From assembly GCF_041346945.1 (NCBI RefSeq), contig NZ_CP166850.1, positions 10,338,501 through 10,402,500 on the forward strand: DNA of 64,000 nt, given 5' to 3'. The stretch is from Amycolatopsis sp. cg9 (GTDB lineage: Bacteria; Actinomycetota; Actinomycetes; Mycobacteriales; Pseudonocardiaceae). This document shows positions 1 through 7,811 of this stretch, piece by piece (position 1 is the stretch's first letter; each line of letters starts with the position of its first letter). A program made the position numbers and the translations under genes. The notes beneath the pieces are model-generated. The model did no database searches. It had not been told where the DNA came from and saw only the letters and a list, made by a program, of their open reading frames with translations.

Positions 1-1
1 C

Positions 2-208
2 CCGGAGACGGTCCTGATCGTCTCCCACGGGCTCACGCTGCGGCTGCTGTGCCGCCGCCTCTTCGGCTGGAGCATCGAGCTGTTCGAGTCGCTGTCCAAC
101 CCGGGGACGTGCGAGTACCGCGTCCTCGAGGAGCAGGACGGCAAGTGGTCGCTGGACCGCCCGTTCGCCCAGTGGCGGGACTCACCCGACGGGGAAACGC
201 AGCTGTAG
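2..208 (+). CDS. Histidine phosphatase family protein, C-terminal fragment
   Basis: The frame is open from the left edge and ends with TAG at 206-208, giving the last 68 residues of a protein whose start lies outside the window. The fragment begins PETVLIVSHGLTLRLL, the pattern of the second conserved histidine block (VSHG) of the histidine phosphatase / phosphoglycerate-mutase-like superfamily, in which this His takes part in phosphoryl transfer. The LCRRLFGW and NPGTCEYRVLE segments that follow are typical of the C-terminal half of actinobacterial members. The substrate cannot be told. Its 3' end overlaps the 3' end of the converging kinase gene by 27 bases. Confidence 0.75.
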   Translation, partial: PETVLIVSHGLTLRLLCRRLFGWSIELFESLSNPGTCEYRVLEEQDGKWSLDRPFAQWRDSPDGETQL

Positions 209-1354
209 CGGCGCGGTCAGCACGACGCGGGTGCCCTGCCCGGGCGCCGAATCGATGCGCGCGGCGCCGCCGATCTCGGCCAGGCGCGCGTGGATGGAGT
301 TGTCGATGCCGAACCCGGCGCGGCGCGCGGCGGGGTCGAAGCCCGTCCCGTGGTCGCGCACAGACACCGTGACGACGCCTTCGCGCTCTTCGAGGCAGAC
401 GACGGCTCGGGGAGTTTTCGCGTGCTTCAGCGTGTTTCGCAGCGCTTCGCGGGTTGCGTCGTGCAGCGCGTTGACGACGGCTTCGGGTACGTCGGCGGGC
501 TTCGCGAGCACGACGAGGTCGACGCGCAGGCCGTCCGCCGTCATCTCGACCGCCAGCGCGCCGAGGCGGTGTTCGAGCCCGCCCGGCTCGGCGGGCGCGT
601 CGCCGTCGAGGCTCAGCCGCAGGCGCAGCGCGTGCGCGCGGGCGGTGCGCCGGACCTCGTCGAGGCTGCCGATCGGGTCGAGGGCGTCCCGGGGTGCCGG
701 CAGGGCGAGGGATTCCATCACCTGCAGCACGGTGTCGTGGACGTCCCGGCGGTGCCGCTCGCGTTCGGCGGCCCGGCCACGCTGCTCCCCGAGCCGGTGC
801 GCGAACCGCATCGACCCGGCGACCAGGAGCACGATCGCCAGTGCCGTCACCACGGCCGCGAGCAGGGCGAGCAGGATCCACGTCGCCGGCGCGGACGTGC
901 CCGAGACCGCGGCCGTGCCGTACCGCAGGAGCACGGCACCGGCGATCGCCGCCGCGCCGGCCGGCGCGCCGCGCAGCAGGGTCCAGACCATGACCGTGCC
1001 CATGATGTTCGGCCAGGTCAGCGCCAGCAGGCCGGGCGCGAACGCCGCCGCGGCGAGGCTGGTGACGAGCGTGTACGCGGTGTCGGCGACCAGCACCGGC
1101 CGGATCCCGGTGGCGCGGCGGAAGACCCAGGCCACCTCGATGAGGTTCGGCACCAGGAAGAACGCGACGGCGAGCCAGAGCACCGGCGCGGTGCGGCCGC
1201 CGTCGGCCCACAGCGCCTGGAGGAACAACGCCAGCCGGAACACTACCGGCACCAGCACGAGCCGCGGCACCACGCCCTGGACCAGCGAAAGCGCACCCCA
1301 TCGACCGCTCCCGCCGGCGAGCGCCCCCGCTCCGCCGAGCAGCACAACCCTCAC
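182..1354 (-). CDS. Sensor histidine kinase, NarL/LiaS-type (HisKA_3)
   Basis: A 390-residue membrane histidine kinase. Residues 20-185 hold several hydrophobic stretches consistent with about five or six membrane helices and no large extracellular sensor domain. The dimerisation helix has the phospho-acceptor motif RRDVHDTVLQ with His206. The ATPase domain shows an N-box (EALRNTLKHA), a DHGTGFD G1 box and a GFGIDNS G2 box. The start is GTG at 1354 because GGAGGA lies four bases upstream. No response regulator is next to it inside the window, so its partner is unknown. It is transcribed away from the RiPP cassette at 1723, and a role in controlling that cassette is only a guess from position. 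Confidence 0.82.
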   Translation of the reverse strand: MRVVLLGGAGALAGGSGRWGALSLVQGVVPRLVLVPVVFRLALFLQALWADGGRTAPVLWLAVAFFLVPNLIEVAWVFRRATGIRPVLVADTAYTLVTSLAAAAFAPGLLALTWPNIMGTVMVWTLLRGAPAGAAAIAGAVLLRYGTAAVSGTSAPATWILLALLAAVVTALAIVLLVAGSMRFAHRLGEQRGRAAERERHRRDVHDTVLQVMESLALPAPRDALDPIGSLDEVRRTARAHALRLRLSLDGDAPAEPGGLEHRLGALAVEMTADGLRVDLVVLAKPADVPEAVVNALHDATREALRNTLKHAKTPRAVVCLEEREGVVTVSVRDHGTGFDPAARRAGFGIDNSIHARLAEIGGAARIDSAPGQGTRVVLTAPLQLRFPVG

Positions 1355-1560
1355 GACGTCCTCCCCGGATCAAGGCCCCTACCCTGATCAGCCGACCTGA
1401 AATCGAAGCGTCGTCGCATTCATTTCAGTTTACCGACAGGGTCAGCTTGCCCCCACCGGTTCGGGACTGTCAACGGGTGCCGCCCGACCAGCGGGCAATC
1501 GAGGAGAGGAGCGATCTCCATGCCGGGAGCCATGATTTATCCATGAGTCCGGGGGTGCGC

Positions 1561-1624
1561 CTCCCAGCTGAGACCCAGCGGAAGGCACCCGGCTCGATGG
1601 GAGAACCACACCCGAGGTTCTCCC
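1561..1624 (+). promoter_or_regulatory. Two mutually exclusive hairpins in the leader of the RiPP cassette
   Basis: The 368-base gap 1355-1722 holds no convincing gene. Within it, GGGAGAACC (1599-1607) pairs perfectly with GGTTCTCCC (1616-1624) around an 8-base loop. An upstream CTCCCA (1561-1566) can instead pair with TGGGAG (1598-1603), which would break the first stem. This is the layout of an attenuator or a folding switch, but no U-tract follows, so it is not a standard terminator. The gap must also hold the promoter; I see no clear -35/-10 pair. Confidence 0.4.
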
Positions 1625-1722
1625 GCAGGAGCCCCGGGAACGCCATCCCCGCTGCGATCCAGACGGAACGGCAACCCGGCTCGGGACGGGAAACCAGTGG
1701 AACGGGGAAAGGGGGCCGGCGG

Positions 1723-2991
1723 GTGACGCACACGATGACGTCCCGCCGGAGCCCCCTGAACCTGCCGCCGGTGTTCTGGTGGATCTGGATCAGCCTCCTG
1801 GTCAACTGGGCCGGCGCGTTCACCCGGCCCGTGCTCGCGCTGTCGCTGACGGCCGGGCACGGGTACCCGGTGTCCTACGCCGGGTTCGTCATCGCCCTGA
1901 TCGGGCTGGGTGGCGTACTCGGCACCGTGGCCGGCGGCGTGCTCGCCGACCGGCTGGGCCGACGGCCGACCCTCGTGCTGGCGCACGTCGTCACCGCGGT
2001 GGCCATGGTCGCGCTGGGCACCGCGAGCGGCCGCTGGCAGCTCGAAGCGGCGGCCTTCGCCGTCGGTGCCGGCTCCGTGGCGGCCCGGCCGGCGATGAAC
2101 GCCGCGCTCGCCGACGTCGTGCCGGCGGCCGACCGGCCGAGGGCCTTTTCGCTGAACTACTGGGCGGTCAACGTCGGCGTCGCCGTGTCCGCCGCGCTCA
2201 CCGGCGTGGTGGTGGGCTTCGGCTACCCGGCGGTGTTCGTCGCCGACGCCGCCGCGACCGCGTTGTGCGCGCTCGTCGTGCTGCTGAAGGTGCCCGAAAC
2301 CCGGCCGCCGAGCACGCCGCGAGCCCACGTCGCCCGGCCGCCGCTGCGGTTCGACCGGCGGTTCGCCGTCTTCTTGCTCGCCACCCTCGCGATCGCCTCG
2401 GTCTACGAACAAAGCGCCACGACGCTGCCGATCGTCATGGTCGGCGCCGGGCTCACCGCCGGGGCGTTCGGCCTCGTGCAGGCCCTGAACGGGCTGCTCA
2501 TCGCGTTCCTGCAGCTCCCGCTGACCCGGTGGGCGCGGCGGCACCGGCGACGGCCGGTCCTGGTGGCGAGCGCCTTGCTGATCGGGTGGGGCTTCGGGCT
2601 CAACCTGTTCGCCGGAGGACTGCTCGGCTACGCCGTCATCGCCCTGGTCTGGACGGTCGGGGAGATCCTGCAGATGCCCGTCGGCAGCTCCGTGGCGGCC
2701 GACCGGGCACCCGGCACGCAGCGCGGCCGGTACGCGGCCCTCTACACCGGCGCGTGGTCGGCGGCGGCGCTGCTCGGGCCCGCCGGCGGCGGCTGGCTGC
2801 TCGATCGCGGTGGCCCCGCGGCCGTCTGGCTGGCCTGCGCCGGGCTCGGTGCGCTGGCCGCCGCGGGGTTCGCGTTCGGTACCAAGCTTCCGCGCGAGGT
2901 GGGCGCCTCGGACGCGCGGAACGGGGAGCACTCCCCGGAACCCGCCACCGCAACCGGTGGTGGGCCGTCGATGGAAAGGGTAGCACCATGA
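1723..2991 (+). CDS. MFS exporter of the YcaO RiPP cassette
   Basis: A major facilitator superfamily transporter of about 422 residues with roughly 12 membrane helices. It has the classical motif A between helices 2 and 3 (GGVLADRLGRRPTL) and a central basic linker near residue 195. The start is taken as GTG at 1723, eight bases after a GGGGAAAGGGGG Shine-Dalgarno-like run; ATG at 1735 is the alternative. The frame stays open back to 1447, but that extension reads as non-coding. Its TGA overlaps the ATG of the precursor gene (ATGA at 2988-2991), so the two are translationally coupled. The position suggests that it exports the finished peptide or gives self-resistance (inference). Confidence 0.85.
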   Translation: MTHTMTSRRSPLNLPPVFWWIWISLLVNWAGAFTRPVLALSLTAGHGYPVSYAGFVIALIGLGGVLGTVAGGVLADRLGRRPTLVLAHVVTAVAMVALGTASGRWQLEAAAFAVGAGSVAARPAMNAALADVVPAADRPRAFSLNYWAVNVGVAVSAALTGVVVGFGYPAVFVADAAATALCALVVLLKVPETRPPSTPRAHVARPPLRFDRRFAVFLLATLAIASVYEQSATTLPIVMVGAGLTAGAFGLVQALNGLLIAFLQLPLTRWARRHRRRPVLVASALLIGWGFGLNLFAGGLLGYAVIALVWTVGEILQMPVGSSVAADRAPGTQRGRYAALYTGAWSAAALLGPAGGGWLLDRGGPAAVWLACAGLGALAAAGFAFGTKLPREVGASDARNGEHSPEPATATGGGPSMERVAP

Positions 2992-3134
2992 AGCAGGAGC
3001 AGTTCTCCGTCGAGACCGCCCCGGAAGCCCTGGTCGTCAACACCTGCGTGGCCGCGAGCCTCGTCGTGAACACGTGCGTGGCCGCGAGCCTCACGGTCAA
3101 CACGTGCGTCGCGGCGTACCTCCCGGAGCGCTGA
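2988..3134 (+). CDS. RiPP precursor peptide with three 10-residue Cys-containing repeats
   Basis: A 48-residue peptide. Residues 1-15 (MKQEQFSVETAPEAL) look like a short acidic leader. Residues 16-25 and 26-35 are identical copies of VVNTCVAASL, residues 36-45 are the variant TVNTCVAAYL, and the peptide ends PER. Each repeat has one Cys preceded by Thr (NTC). A good ribosome site (GGAAAGGG at 2973-2980) precedes the ATG, which overlaps the MFS stop codon, and its own TGA shares a base with the ATG of the YcaO gene. Repeated cores beside a YcaO enzyme are a hallmark of multi-core RiPP substrates. The Cys (or Thr) would be the natural site for azoline formation, or the backbone for thioamidation. 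The final structure cannot be told from sequence. Confidence 0.8.
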   Translation: MKQEQFSVETAPEALVVNTCVAASLVVNTCVAASLTVNTCVAAYLPER

Positions 3135-4495
3135 TGACCGCTGTGCACGAAGGGCTGCCCGGCCGGAGCGGCGCGCGCCGCTCCGCGCCGGGCCCCGGCC
3201 CCATCGTCACCGGGCTGCGATCCTTCGCCGGCCTGCCCGGCACCCCGGCGGCCCTGCACCTGGCGGTGGCCGACATCCGCGACGTCCGGGCGGACCTGCC
3301 GTGGCAGGGCGACCTGCAGGGCTTCGGCACGTCGTGGGACGACCCCGGCCCGGCGCGCGTCTCCGCCCGGGGCGAGGCGGTGGAACGGTACTGCGGGACC
3401 TGGCCGCCACGGGACCTCGTCCACAGCAGCCACGACGACCTCGTCGCGCGCGGGCTGACGGCGCTGGCCCCTTCGCGCCTGGCCCTGTACTCGCCCGGCC
3501 AGTACGCCACCCCCGGGTTCCCCTTCACGCCGTTCCTCCGCTCGTCGCCGGTCCACTGGGTGCGCGCCACCTCCCTCGGCGGCGGCGACGTCCACGTCCC
3601 GGCGTTCCTGGTCCACACCGGCTGGCCGCACGTGCCGAAGGCGGCCGGGGAACCCCTCCACGCGTTCCCGGCGATCGGCGGCACGGCCGCCGGCGAAACC
3701 CTCGAAGCCGCGATCCGGTCCGGGTTGCAGGAAATCGTCGAACACGACGCCTCGGCGGTCTGGTGGCTCAACGGCGCGCCCCAGCCCACCCTGGCCCCGA
3801 CCCCGCGCCTGGCCGCGCTCGCCGGCGCGGACGAGGTCCGCTTCTGGTCGATCGCGAACGCGTTCGGCGTGCCGGTGATCGCGGCGGCAGTCCGGTCACC
3901 CGAGGGCTGGCTGACGGTCGGCACGGCGATGCGGCCCGACCCCGAGCAGGCGGCGCTGAAGGCACTGGCGGAGGCGTACACGCTGCAGATCACCTGCCGC
4001 ACGCTCGACGACCGGAACGCGGTGTCGGCGATCATCGCGGGCTACGGCGACCGCCCGGCCCCGCTGAGGCCGTGGCGGGCGGCGCGGGACTACGTCGACC
4101 ACTACGGCCCGGCGGACCTGGTGGAGCTGCTGTGCCACCAGCAGTTCCACCTGGATCCCCGAGCCGGCGACGCCGCACTGGCCTGGGCCGCGGCCGCTCC
4201 CCCGGCCGACTGGGCGGCGATCCCACGACCGGCGGACGACTCCCTGGACGCCCTGCACGCACGCGTCGCGGCGGCGGGCCACGAGGTCCTGTACGTCGAC
4301 CTGACGACCCCGGAGGCGGCCGAGGACGGCGTGCACGTGGTCCGGGTCCTGGTCCCGGGCACGATCGGCACGGCCCCGGCCGCGTACCCCCCGCTGGGCC
4401 TGCGACGGGCCCAGGACCTGGGGGCGCGGCTGGGGTGGCACCCGGAGCCGCTCGGCGAGGAGGAGCTCAACCGCGACCCGATGCCGCACGGGTGA
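3134..4495 (+). CDS. YcaO-domain peptide-modifying enzyme (SagD/TOMM-like, stand-alone)
   Basis: A 453-residue YcaO protein. The three ATP/Mg-binding glutamate blocks of the family are visible: SARGEAVERYC (E81, E84), ETLEAAIRSGLQEIVEHD (E188, E191, E200, E203) and EQAALKALAEAYTLQ further on. YcaO enzymes use ATP to activate a backbone amide and make azolines, amidines or thioamides in RiPP precursors. The C-terminus is LNRDPMPHG, similar to the proline-rich tail (PHPFP type) of azoline-forming members but imperfect. The ATG at 3134 shares one base with the precursor stop codon, so it is coupled to it; an upstream in-frame start at 3074 would lie inside the precursor. No E1-like/F-type partner, TfuA or dehydrogenase is present, so it is either stand-alone or uses proteins encoded elsewhere. 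Confidence 0.88.
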   Translation: MTAVHEGLPGRSGARRSAPGPGPIVTGLRSFAGLPGTPAALHLAVADIRDVRADLPWQGDLQGFGTSWDDPGPARVSARGEAVERYCGTWPPRDLVHSSHDDLVARGLTALAPSRLALYSPGQYATPGFPFTPFLRSSPVHWVRATSLGGGDVHVPAFLVHTGWPHVPKAAGEPLHAFPAIGGTAAGETLEAAIRSGLQEIVEHDASAVWWLNGAPQPTLAPTPRLAALAGADEVRFWSIANAFGVPVIAAAVRSPEGWLTVGTAMRPDPEQAALKALAEAYTLQITCRTLDDRNAVSAIIAGYGDRPAPLRPWRAARDYVDHYGPADLVELLCHQQFHLDPRAGDAALAWAAAAPPADWAAIPRPADDSLDALHARVAAAGHEVLYVDLTTPEAAEDGVHVVRVLVPGTIGTAPAAYPPLGLRRAQDLGARLGWHPEPLGEEELNRDPMPHG

Positions 4496-4500
4496 GGTCC

Positions 4501-4611
4501 GGTGCTCGGCCCGCCCGGGTGCTCGGCCCGCGCGTGCCGGCCCGCCCGGGTGCTCGGCCCGCGCCGGTGCTCGGCCCGCCCGGGTGCTCGGCCCACGCCG
4601 ATGCTCGGCGC
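4501..4611. repeat. Degenerate tandem repeat of a 16-18-base unit (TGCTCGGCCCGCCCGG)
   Basis: The gap 4496-4872 (377 bases) after the YcaO gene contains no supported gene. Its first part is about seven imperfect copies of a GGTGCTCGGCCCGCCC unit, sometimes with GCGC or CACG in place of the last bases. The rest (4612-4872) is low-complexity GC sequence with recurring GGAACGCCGCCGG (4623 and 4796 regions) and CCCGGCCCA words. Several overlapping frames stay open only because of the base composition. Confidence 0.7.
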
Positions 4612-4872
4612 GGTGGGAGCTCCGGAACGCCGCCGGGCCGGATCTCGACCCGGCCCACGGTCGCACTCGCAACGCCGCCAGCCGAACCATGCCCCGGCCC
4701 AGGCTGAAACCACCCCGGCCCACCCGAGACACGGCCGAGCCGAACCTCAACCCGGCTCCGGTGAAGGCCACTCGGCGCACCCGCCGTGGCATCCGGAACG
4801 CCGCCGGACCCCGCCCCGGCCCACCCGCCGTCGCGCGGCGGCGCCAGTGGACCAGAACCGCGCGGCCGAAGC

Positions 4873-6057
4873 TCACCCCACCGCCGCCTCCCGCGCTTCC
4901 TCGCGGCGCCGCGACCGCCGGGCCGCGACCGCCGCGGGCAGGATCAACGCCGCGACCAGCGCGACGAACACGAACGCCGCGCCGTAGCCGATCGCCTGCG
5001 CGATGCCCCCGATGATCGGCGGGCCGGCGAGGAACCCGGTGTACGCGATGGCCGACACGAAGCCGATCTCGCGTTCGCCGCCGGTGCCGTCGCCGCGCTT
5101 GCCGGCGTCGCCGGCGAGGCTCAACGCGAGCGGGAACGAGGCCGCGAGACCCGCTCCGGCCAGCGCGAAGCCGGTGTAAGCGACCGCCGCGGCCGGGATC
5201 GTGGCCGTCGCGAGGAAGCCGGCCGTGGCCAGTGCGGCGCCCGCGACCAGGCAGCGGGTCGGCCCGAATCGCCGTTGCACCCACGGGCCCGCCAGCCTGG
5301 CCAGCGCCATGACCAGCTGGAACCCGGCGAACGCCAGTGCCGCCGCCCCCTGGCCCGCGCCGCGTTCCGCCGTCATCAGCAGGGCGGACCAGTCCGCGGC
5401 CGCACCCTCGGCGACGGCCGAGCACAGCGCGACCGCGGCGAGCAGCCACAGCACCGGGCGGCGGATCGGCGCCCGGCGGCCGGTGACCACGGCGGGCGCG
5501 CCCGTGTGCTCGGGGTGGATGCCCGGGACCGCGCGGACCACGAGCAGCAGCACCACGAGCGCGACGACGGCCGCCGTGGTGAGGTGGCGCGCCGGTGACC
5601 AGCCGTGCCCGGCGGCGAGGCCGGCGGCCAGCGAACCGGCGAGGGCGCCGACGCTGAACCCCGCGTGGAACACCGGCATGACCGGCCGCCGCGTGCGGCG
5701 TTCGACGGCCACCGCGGCGACGTTCATCGCGACGTCGAGCATCCCGACGCTCGCGCCGACCACGAACAGCGCCCCGGCCAGCAGCGGCACGCCCGGCGCG
5801 AACCCGATCAGCACCAGCGCGACGGCGGCCAGCCCCGTGCTCCCGGCCACGACACCCCGGGCGCCGAAGCGTTCGACGACCCGCCCGGCGACCGAGGCGG
5901 CCGCGAGCATGCCGACGCTGGCGCCGAGCAGCGCGAGCCCGAAAACGCCGGGTGACGCGTGCACCTGGGCGGCCAGCGCGGGCGTCCGCGTCGCCCACGA
6001 GCCGATCGCCAGGCCGTTGAGGGCGAACACGGTGAACACCGCGATCCGATCCCGCAT
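4873..6057 (-). CDS. MFS transporter (YbjJ-like)
   Basis: A 394-residue MFS protein with about 12 hydrophobic helices. It opens MRDRIAVFTVFALNGLAIGSWATRTP, the N-terminal pattern (NG..IGSWATR.P) of the YbjJ/inner-membrane MFS subfamily, which has been linked to small-molecule efflux in other bacteria. The start at 6057 has GGAAGGGGGACC just upstream; the longer frame to 6216 lacks this. It converges on the YcaO gene across the tandem-repeat gap and is divergent from the secreted I36-like gene. Nothing in the sequence shows its substrate. Confidence 0.82.
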   Translation of the reverse strand: MRDRIAVFTVFALNGLAIGSWATRTPALAAQVHASPGVFGLALLGASVGMLAAASVAGRVVERFGARGVVAGSTGLAAVALVLIGFAPGVPLLAGALFVVGASVGMLDVAMNVAAVAVERRTRRPVMPVFHAGFSVGALAGSLAAGLAAGHGWSPARHLTTAAVVALVVLLLVVRAVPGIHPEHTGAPAVVTGRRAPIRRPVLWLLAAVALCSAVAEGAAADWSALLMTAERGAGQGAAALAFAGFQLVMALARLAGPWVQRRFGPTRCLVAGAALATAGFLATATIPAAAVAYTGFALAGAGLAASFPLALSLAGDAGKRGDGTGGEREIGFVSAIAYTGFLAGPPIIGGIAQAIGYGAAFVFVALVAALILPAAVAARRSRRREEAREAAVG

Positions 6058-6273
6058 GGTCCCCCTTCCGCGGCCCCAGCTTGACACAGCGCGCGATAAC
6101 ACCGGAACGTCCCGGCCGCAAGACCCGGTCGCGGCCATGTGGACAACTGCTTCCGCTTCCCCGAGTTGTCCACAGAATCGAAATCGCGGGCTGACAACCG
6201 TTCCCCGGCGAGCCAATCTGGAATCACACGTTCACCGCGGCCACCGGGCCGCGACTCCAGAGGGGAATCCACC

Positions 6274-6657
6274 ATGTCTTCAGGCCGTCTCCGTTCCCGG
6301 CTGCCGCAGGTGCTGGTCCTGGCCGTGCTCGGGCTGCTGACCAGCGCCGGAGCAGCTCAGGCCGCTTCGCCGCCGCCCGATCCGGCGTGCCAGAAGGGCG
6401 AGTTCTGCCTGTGGTCGGCGGACGCCTACGGCGGCGAGTCCGAGCGATTCGACCTGCGCACCGCGAATCCGGGGGAATGCATTCCGCTGCCCGAAGGATT
6501 CGCGGGATCGTCGTTCGCGAATCTGATGAGCCGTGACGTCACCGTCTACCAGGACGAGGAATGCTCGACCGAGGGCGATTTCACCACCTACCCGGGTGGC
6601 GGCACGTTCGTGCCGAACGCGCCCTTCCTCGTCCGCGCGGTCCAGATCTGGGAATGA
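6274..6657 (+). CDS. Secreted peptidase-inhibitor-I36-like (beta/gamma-crystallin-type) protein
   Basis: A 127-residue secreted protein. Residues 1-30 form a Sec signal peptide (basic start RLRSR, hydrophobic core, AQA-A cleavage around residue 30). The mature part begins ASPPPDPACQKGEFCLWSA, the pattern of the small actinobacterial peptidase inhibitor I36 family, with about four cysteines likely to form disulphides and a Trp/Tyr-rich beta-sandwich. The start has AGGGGAA seven bases upstream. Members resemble the Streptomyces metalloproteinase inhibitor SMPI, but inhibition is not proven for most homologues. It stands alone and is followed by a long hairpin. Confidence 0.78.
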   Translation: MSSGRLRSRLPQVLVLAVLGLLTSAGAAQAASPPPDPACQKGEFCLWSADAYGGESERFDLRTANPGECIPLPEGFAGSSFANLMSRDVTVYQDEECSTEGDFTTYPGGGTFVPNAPFLVRAVQIWE

Positions 6658-6755
6658 CCCCGACCCGGGCCCGAGCCCGCCGCCCGCTCCAAGGGGGAGC
6701 CGGCTCGCGGCGGCGGCCGGGCCCGACCGGGGCCGCTCCCCCGACAGCGGCCCCA

Positions 6756-6795
6756 CCCCGTGGGCGCGCCTCTGCGGCGTGGCGCGCCCACGGGG
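6756..6795 (+). terminator. 15-bp perfect hairpin downstream of the I36-like gene
   Basis: CCCCGTGGGCGCGCC (6756-6770) pairs perfectly with 6781-6795 around a 10-base loop, about 100 bases after the stop codon. There is no U-tract, which is common for actinobacterial terminators. The rest of the gap 6658-7030 holds no gene I can support. Confidence 0.6.
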
Positions 6796-7030
6796 CCTCC
6801 CGGCGGCGGACGTGGAGCGAGAGCCTTCCGGACGCCGCCGGGCCGGACAGGTCCAGACACCTCACCCGGACGGGTCGGATCGCGGGCGGTGACGGTGTCG
6901 CCACCGAGGTCCGGAATTACGTCGAACGAGACCTGAAACGATTCGCCGGTGTCGAACGATCGAGAGGATGGCGACGACTAAGCTGCCGGTGCCGGGCGAC
7001 CGGCACGATCGGCAGCAGCCGTCGGCGCGG

Positions 7031-7107
7031 GCCCTCGTAGCTCAGCTGGATAGAGCAAGAGCCTTCTAATCTCTAGGTCGCAGGTTCGAGTCCTGCCGGG
7101 GGCGCCA
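7031..7107 (+). tRNA. tRNA-Arg (anticodon TCT)
   Basis: A complete cloverleaf with an encoded CCA end. Acceptor GCCCTCG pairs with CGGGGGC (one U-G pair), D-stem GCTC/GAGC, anticodon stem 7058-7062/7070-7074, T-arm GCAGG TTCGAGT CCTGC, discriminator G, CCA at 7105-7107. The loop CTTCTAA puts anticodon TCT at 7065-7067, reading AGA (and AGG by wobble). The closing pair of the anticodon stem (C7062 : T7070, position 31:39) is a mismatch. No integrase or attachment-site duplicate is visible nearby. Confidence 0.93.
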
Positions 7108-7437
7108 CCAGGGAAGACGTCGTGCGCGGCTGCGCACGACGTGCCCTGGCCACGTGATCGGCCCCACACCGGACCACCTTCCCGTACCCGGTGTGCTCCC
7201 ACTGTGGACGGTGGCGGCCCGCATTCCCCCGCAGCGCGCGAAGGTCCGGACGACGCACCGTGCGAGCGGCCAGGTGGCCCAATGGAGCCGGGCCGAGTTC
7301 CAGTCGAGACAACCTTGTTACCCAGGCGGCGAACCCGGCCGTCGTGCTCGCGCGCGACCGAACGGTCACACCGAGCTATGAACCGCGTCAACCCGACACG
7401 CCGGCCCGATCCGGCACACCCAGTGGAGGACACCATC
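7108..7437. other. Gap without a supported gene, between tRNA-Arg and a small ORF
   Basis: I see no reliable coding or RNA feature here. All open frames are short and lack ribosome sites. An ATG at 7378 is in frame with the small gene that follows but has no Shine-Dalgarno sequence. Confidence 0.5.
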
Positions 7438-7722
7438 GTGGCGGACCACGGATCCACCCCGCGGCACCGGCGCCGGCGCGAAAACGGTGCCGCGCGCACC
7501 GTCTTCGACGAAGCACGGCGAGCCGGCCTGGTGCAGCGGCACCTGAGGAAGCTGCACCACTTGGCCTTCCGCGCGGCCGCGGAGCAATCCGGTACCGGAC
7601 CACCGCCGGACGTGGTCACGTCCGGGGGCGCCGCACTGTCCAGTTCGGATCCCAGCGCAGGCGTGCCGGCGTGGCCCGCCGACGGGCGGCAGGAGCCGCA
7701 CCCCACGGCGGAGGCCGCTTGA
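7438..7722 (+). CDS. Small hypothetical protein
   Basis: A possible 94-residue protein with a GTG start seven bases after a clear GGAGGA (7425-7430), which is the main reason for listing it. The N-terminal half is basic and probably helical (HRRRRENG, then FDEARRAGLVQRHLRKLHHLAFRAA). The C-terminal half is rich in Pro, Ser and Gly and looks disordered. I recognise no family. It may be a DNA-binding or regulatory peptide from its charge, but that is speculation, and it could still be a chance open frame in GC-rich DNA. Confidence 0.45.
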   Translation: MADHGSTPRHRRRRENGAARTVFDEARRAGLVQRHLRKLHHLAFRAAAEQSGTGPPPDVVTSGGAALSSSDPSAGVPAWPADGRQEPHPTAEAA

Positions 7723-7811
7723 CCGTCACTTGCGGACACCGGCCCGTTCCCCGGTACCCCAAGCACTTCACGACAAGCCGCTGACCACGGCAAAGACGAA
7801 TTTCGCACGCA

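Noticed and set aside
1561..1624. Known riboswitch class
   Set aside because: I could not match cobalamin, SAM, TPP, FMN, glycine or c-di-nucleotide consensus elements.
1447..1722. N-terminal extension of the MFS gene
   Set aside because: No membrane or family similarity and no ribosome site. The hairpins in this stretch fit a leader better.
2988..3134. Lanthipeptide or thiopeptide precursor
   Set aside because: No LanM/LanB/LanC-like, radical SAM or thiopeptide cyclase genes are nearby; only YcaO is present.
3896..6121. 741-residue Arg/Gly-rich minus-strand frame
   Set aside because: Composition (arginine, glycine, alanine only) and overlap with YcaO and MFS genes mark it as a third-position shadow.
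7031..7107. Integration site of a mobile element at tRNA-Arg
   Set aside because: I saw no integrase, excisionase, replication gene or duplicate of the tRNA 3' end in the window.
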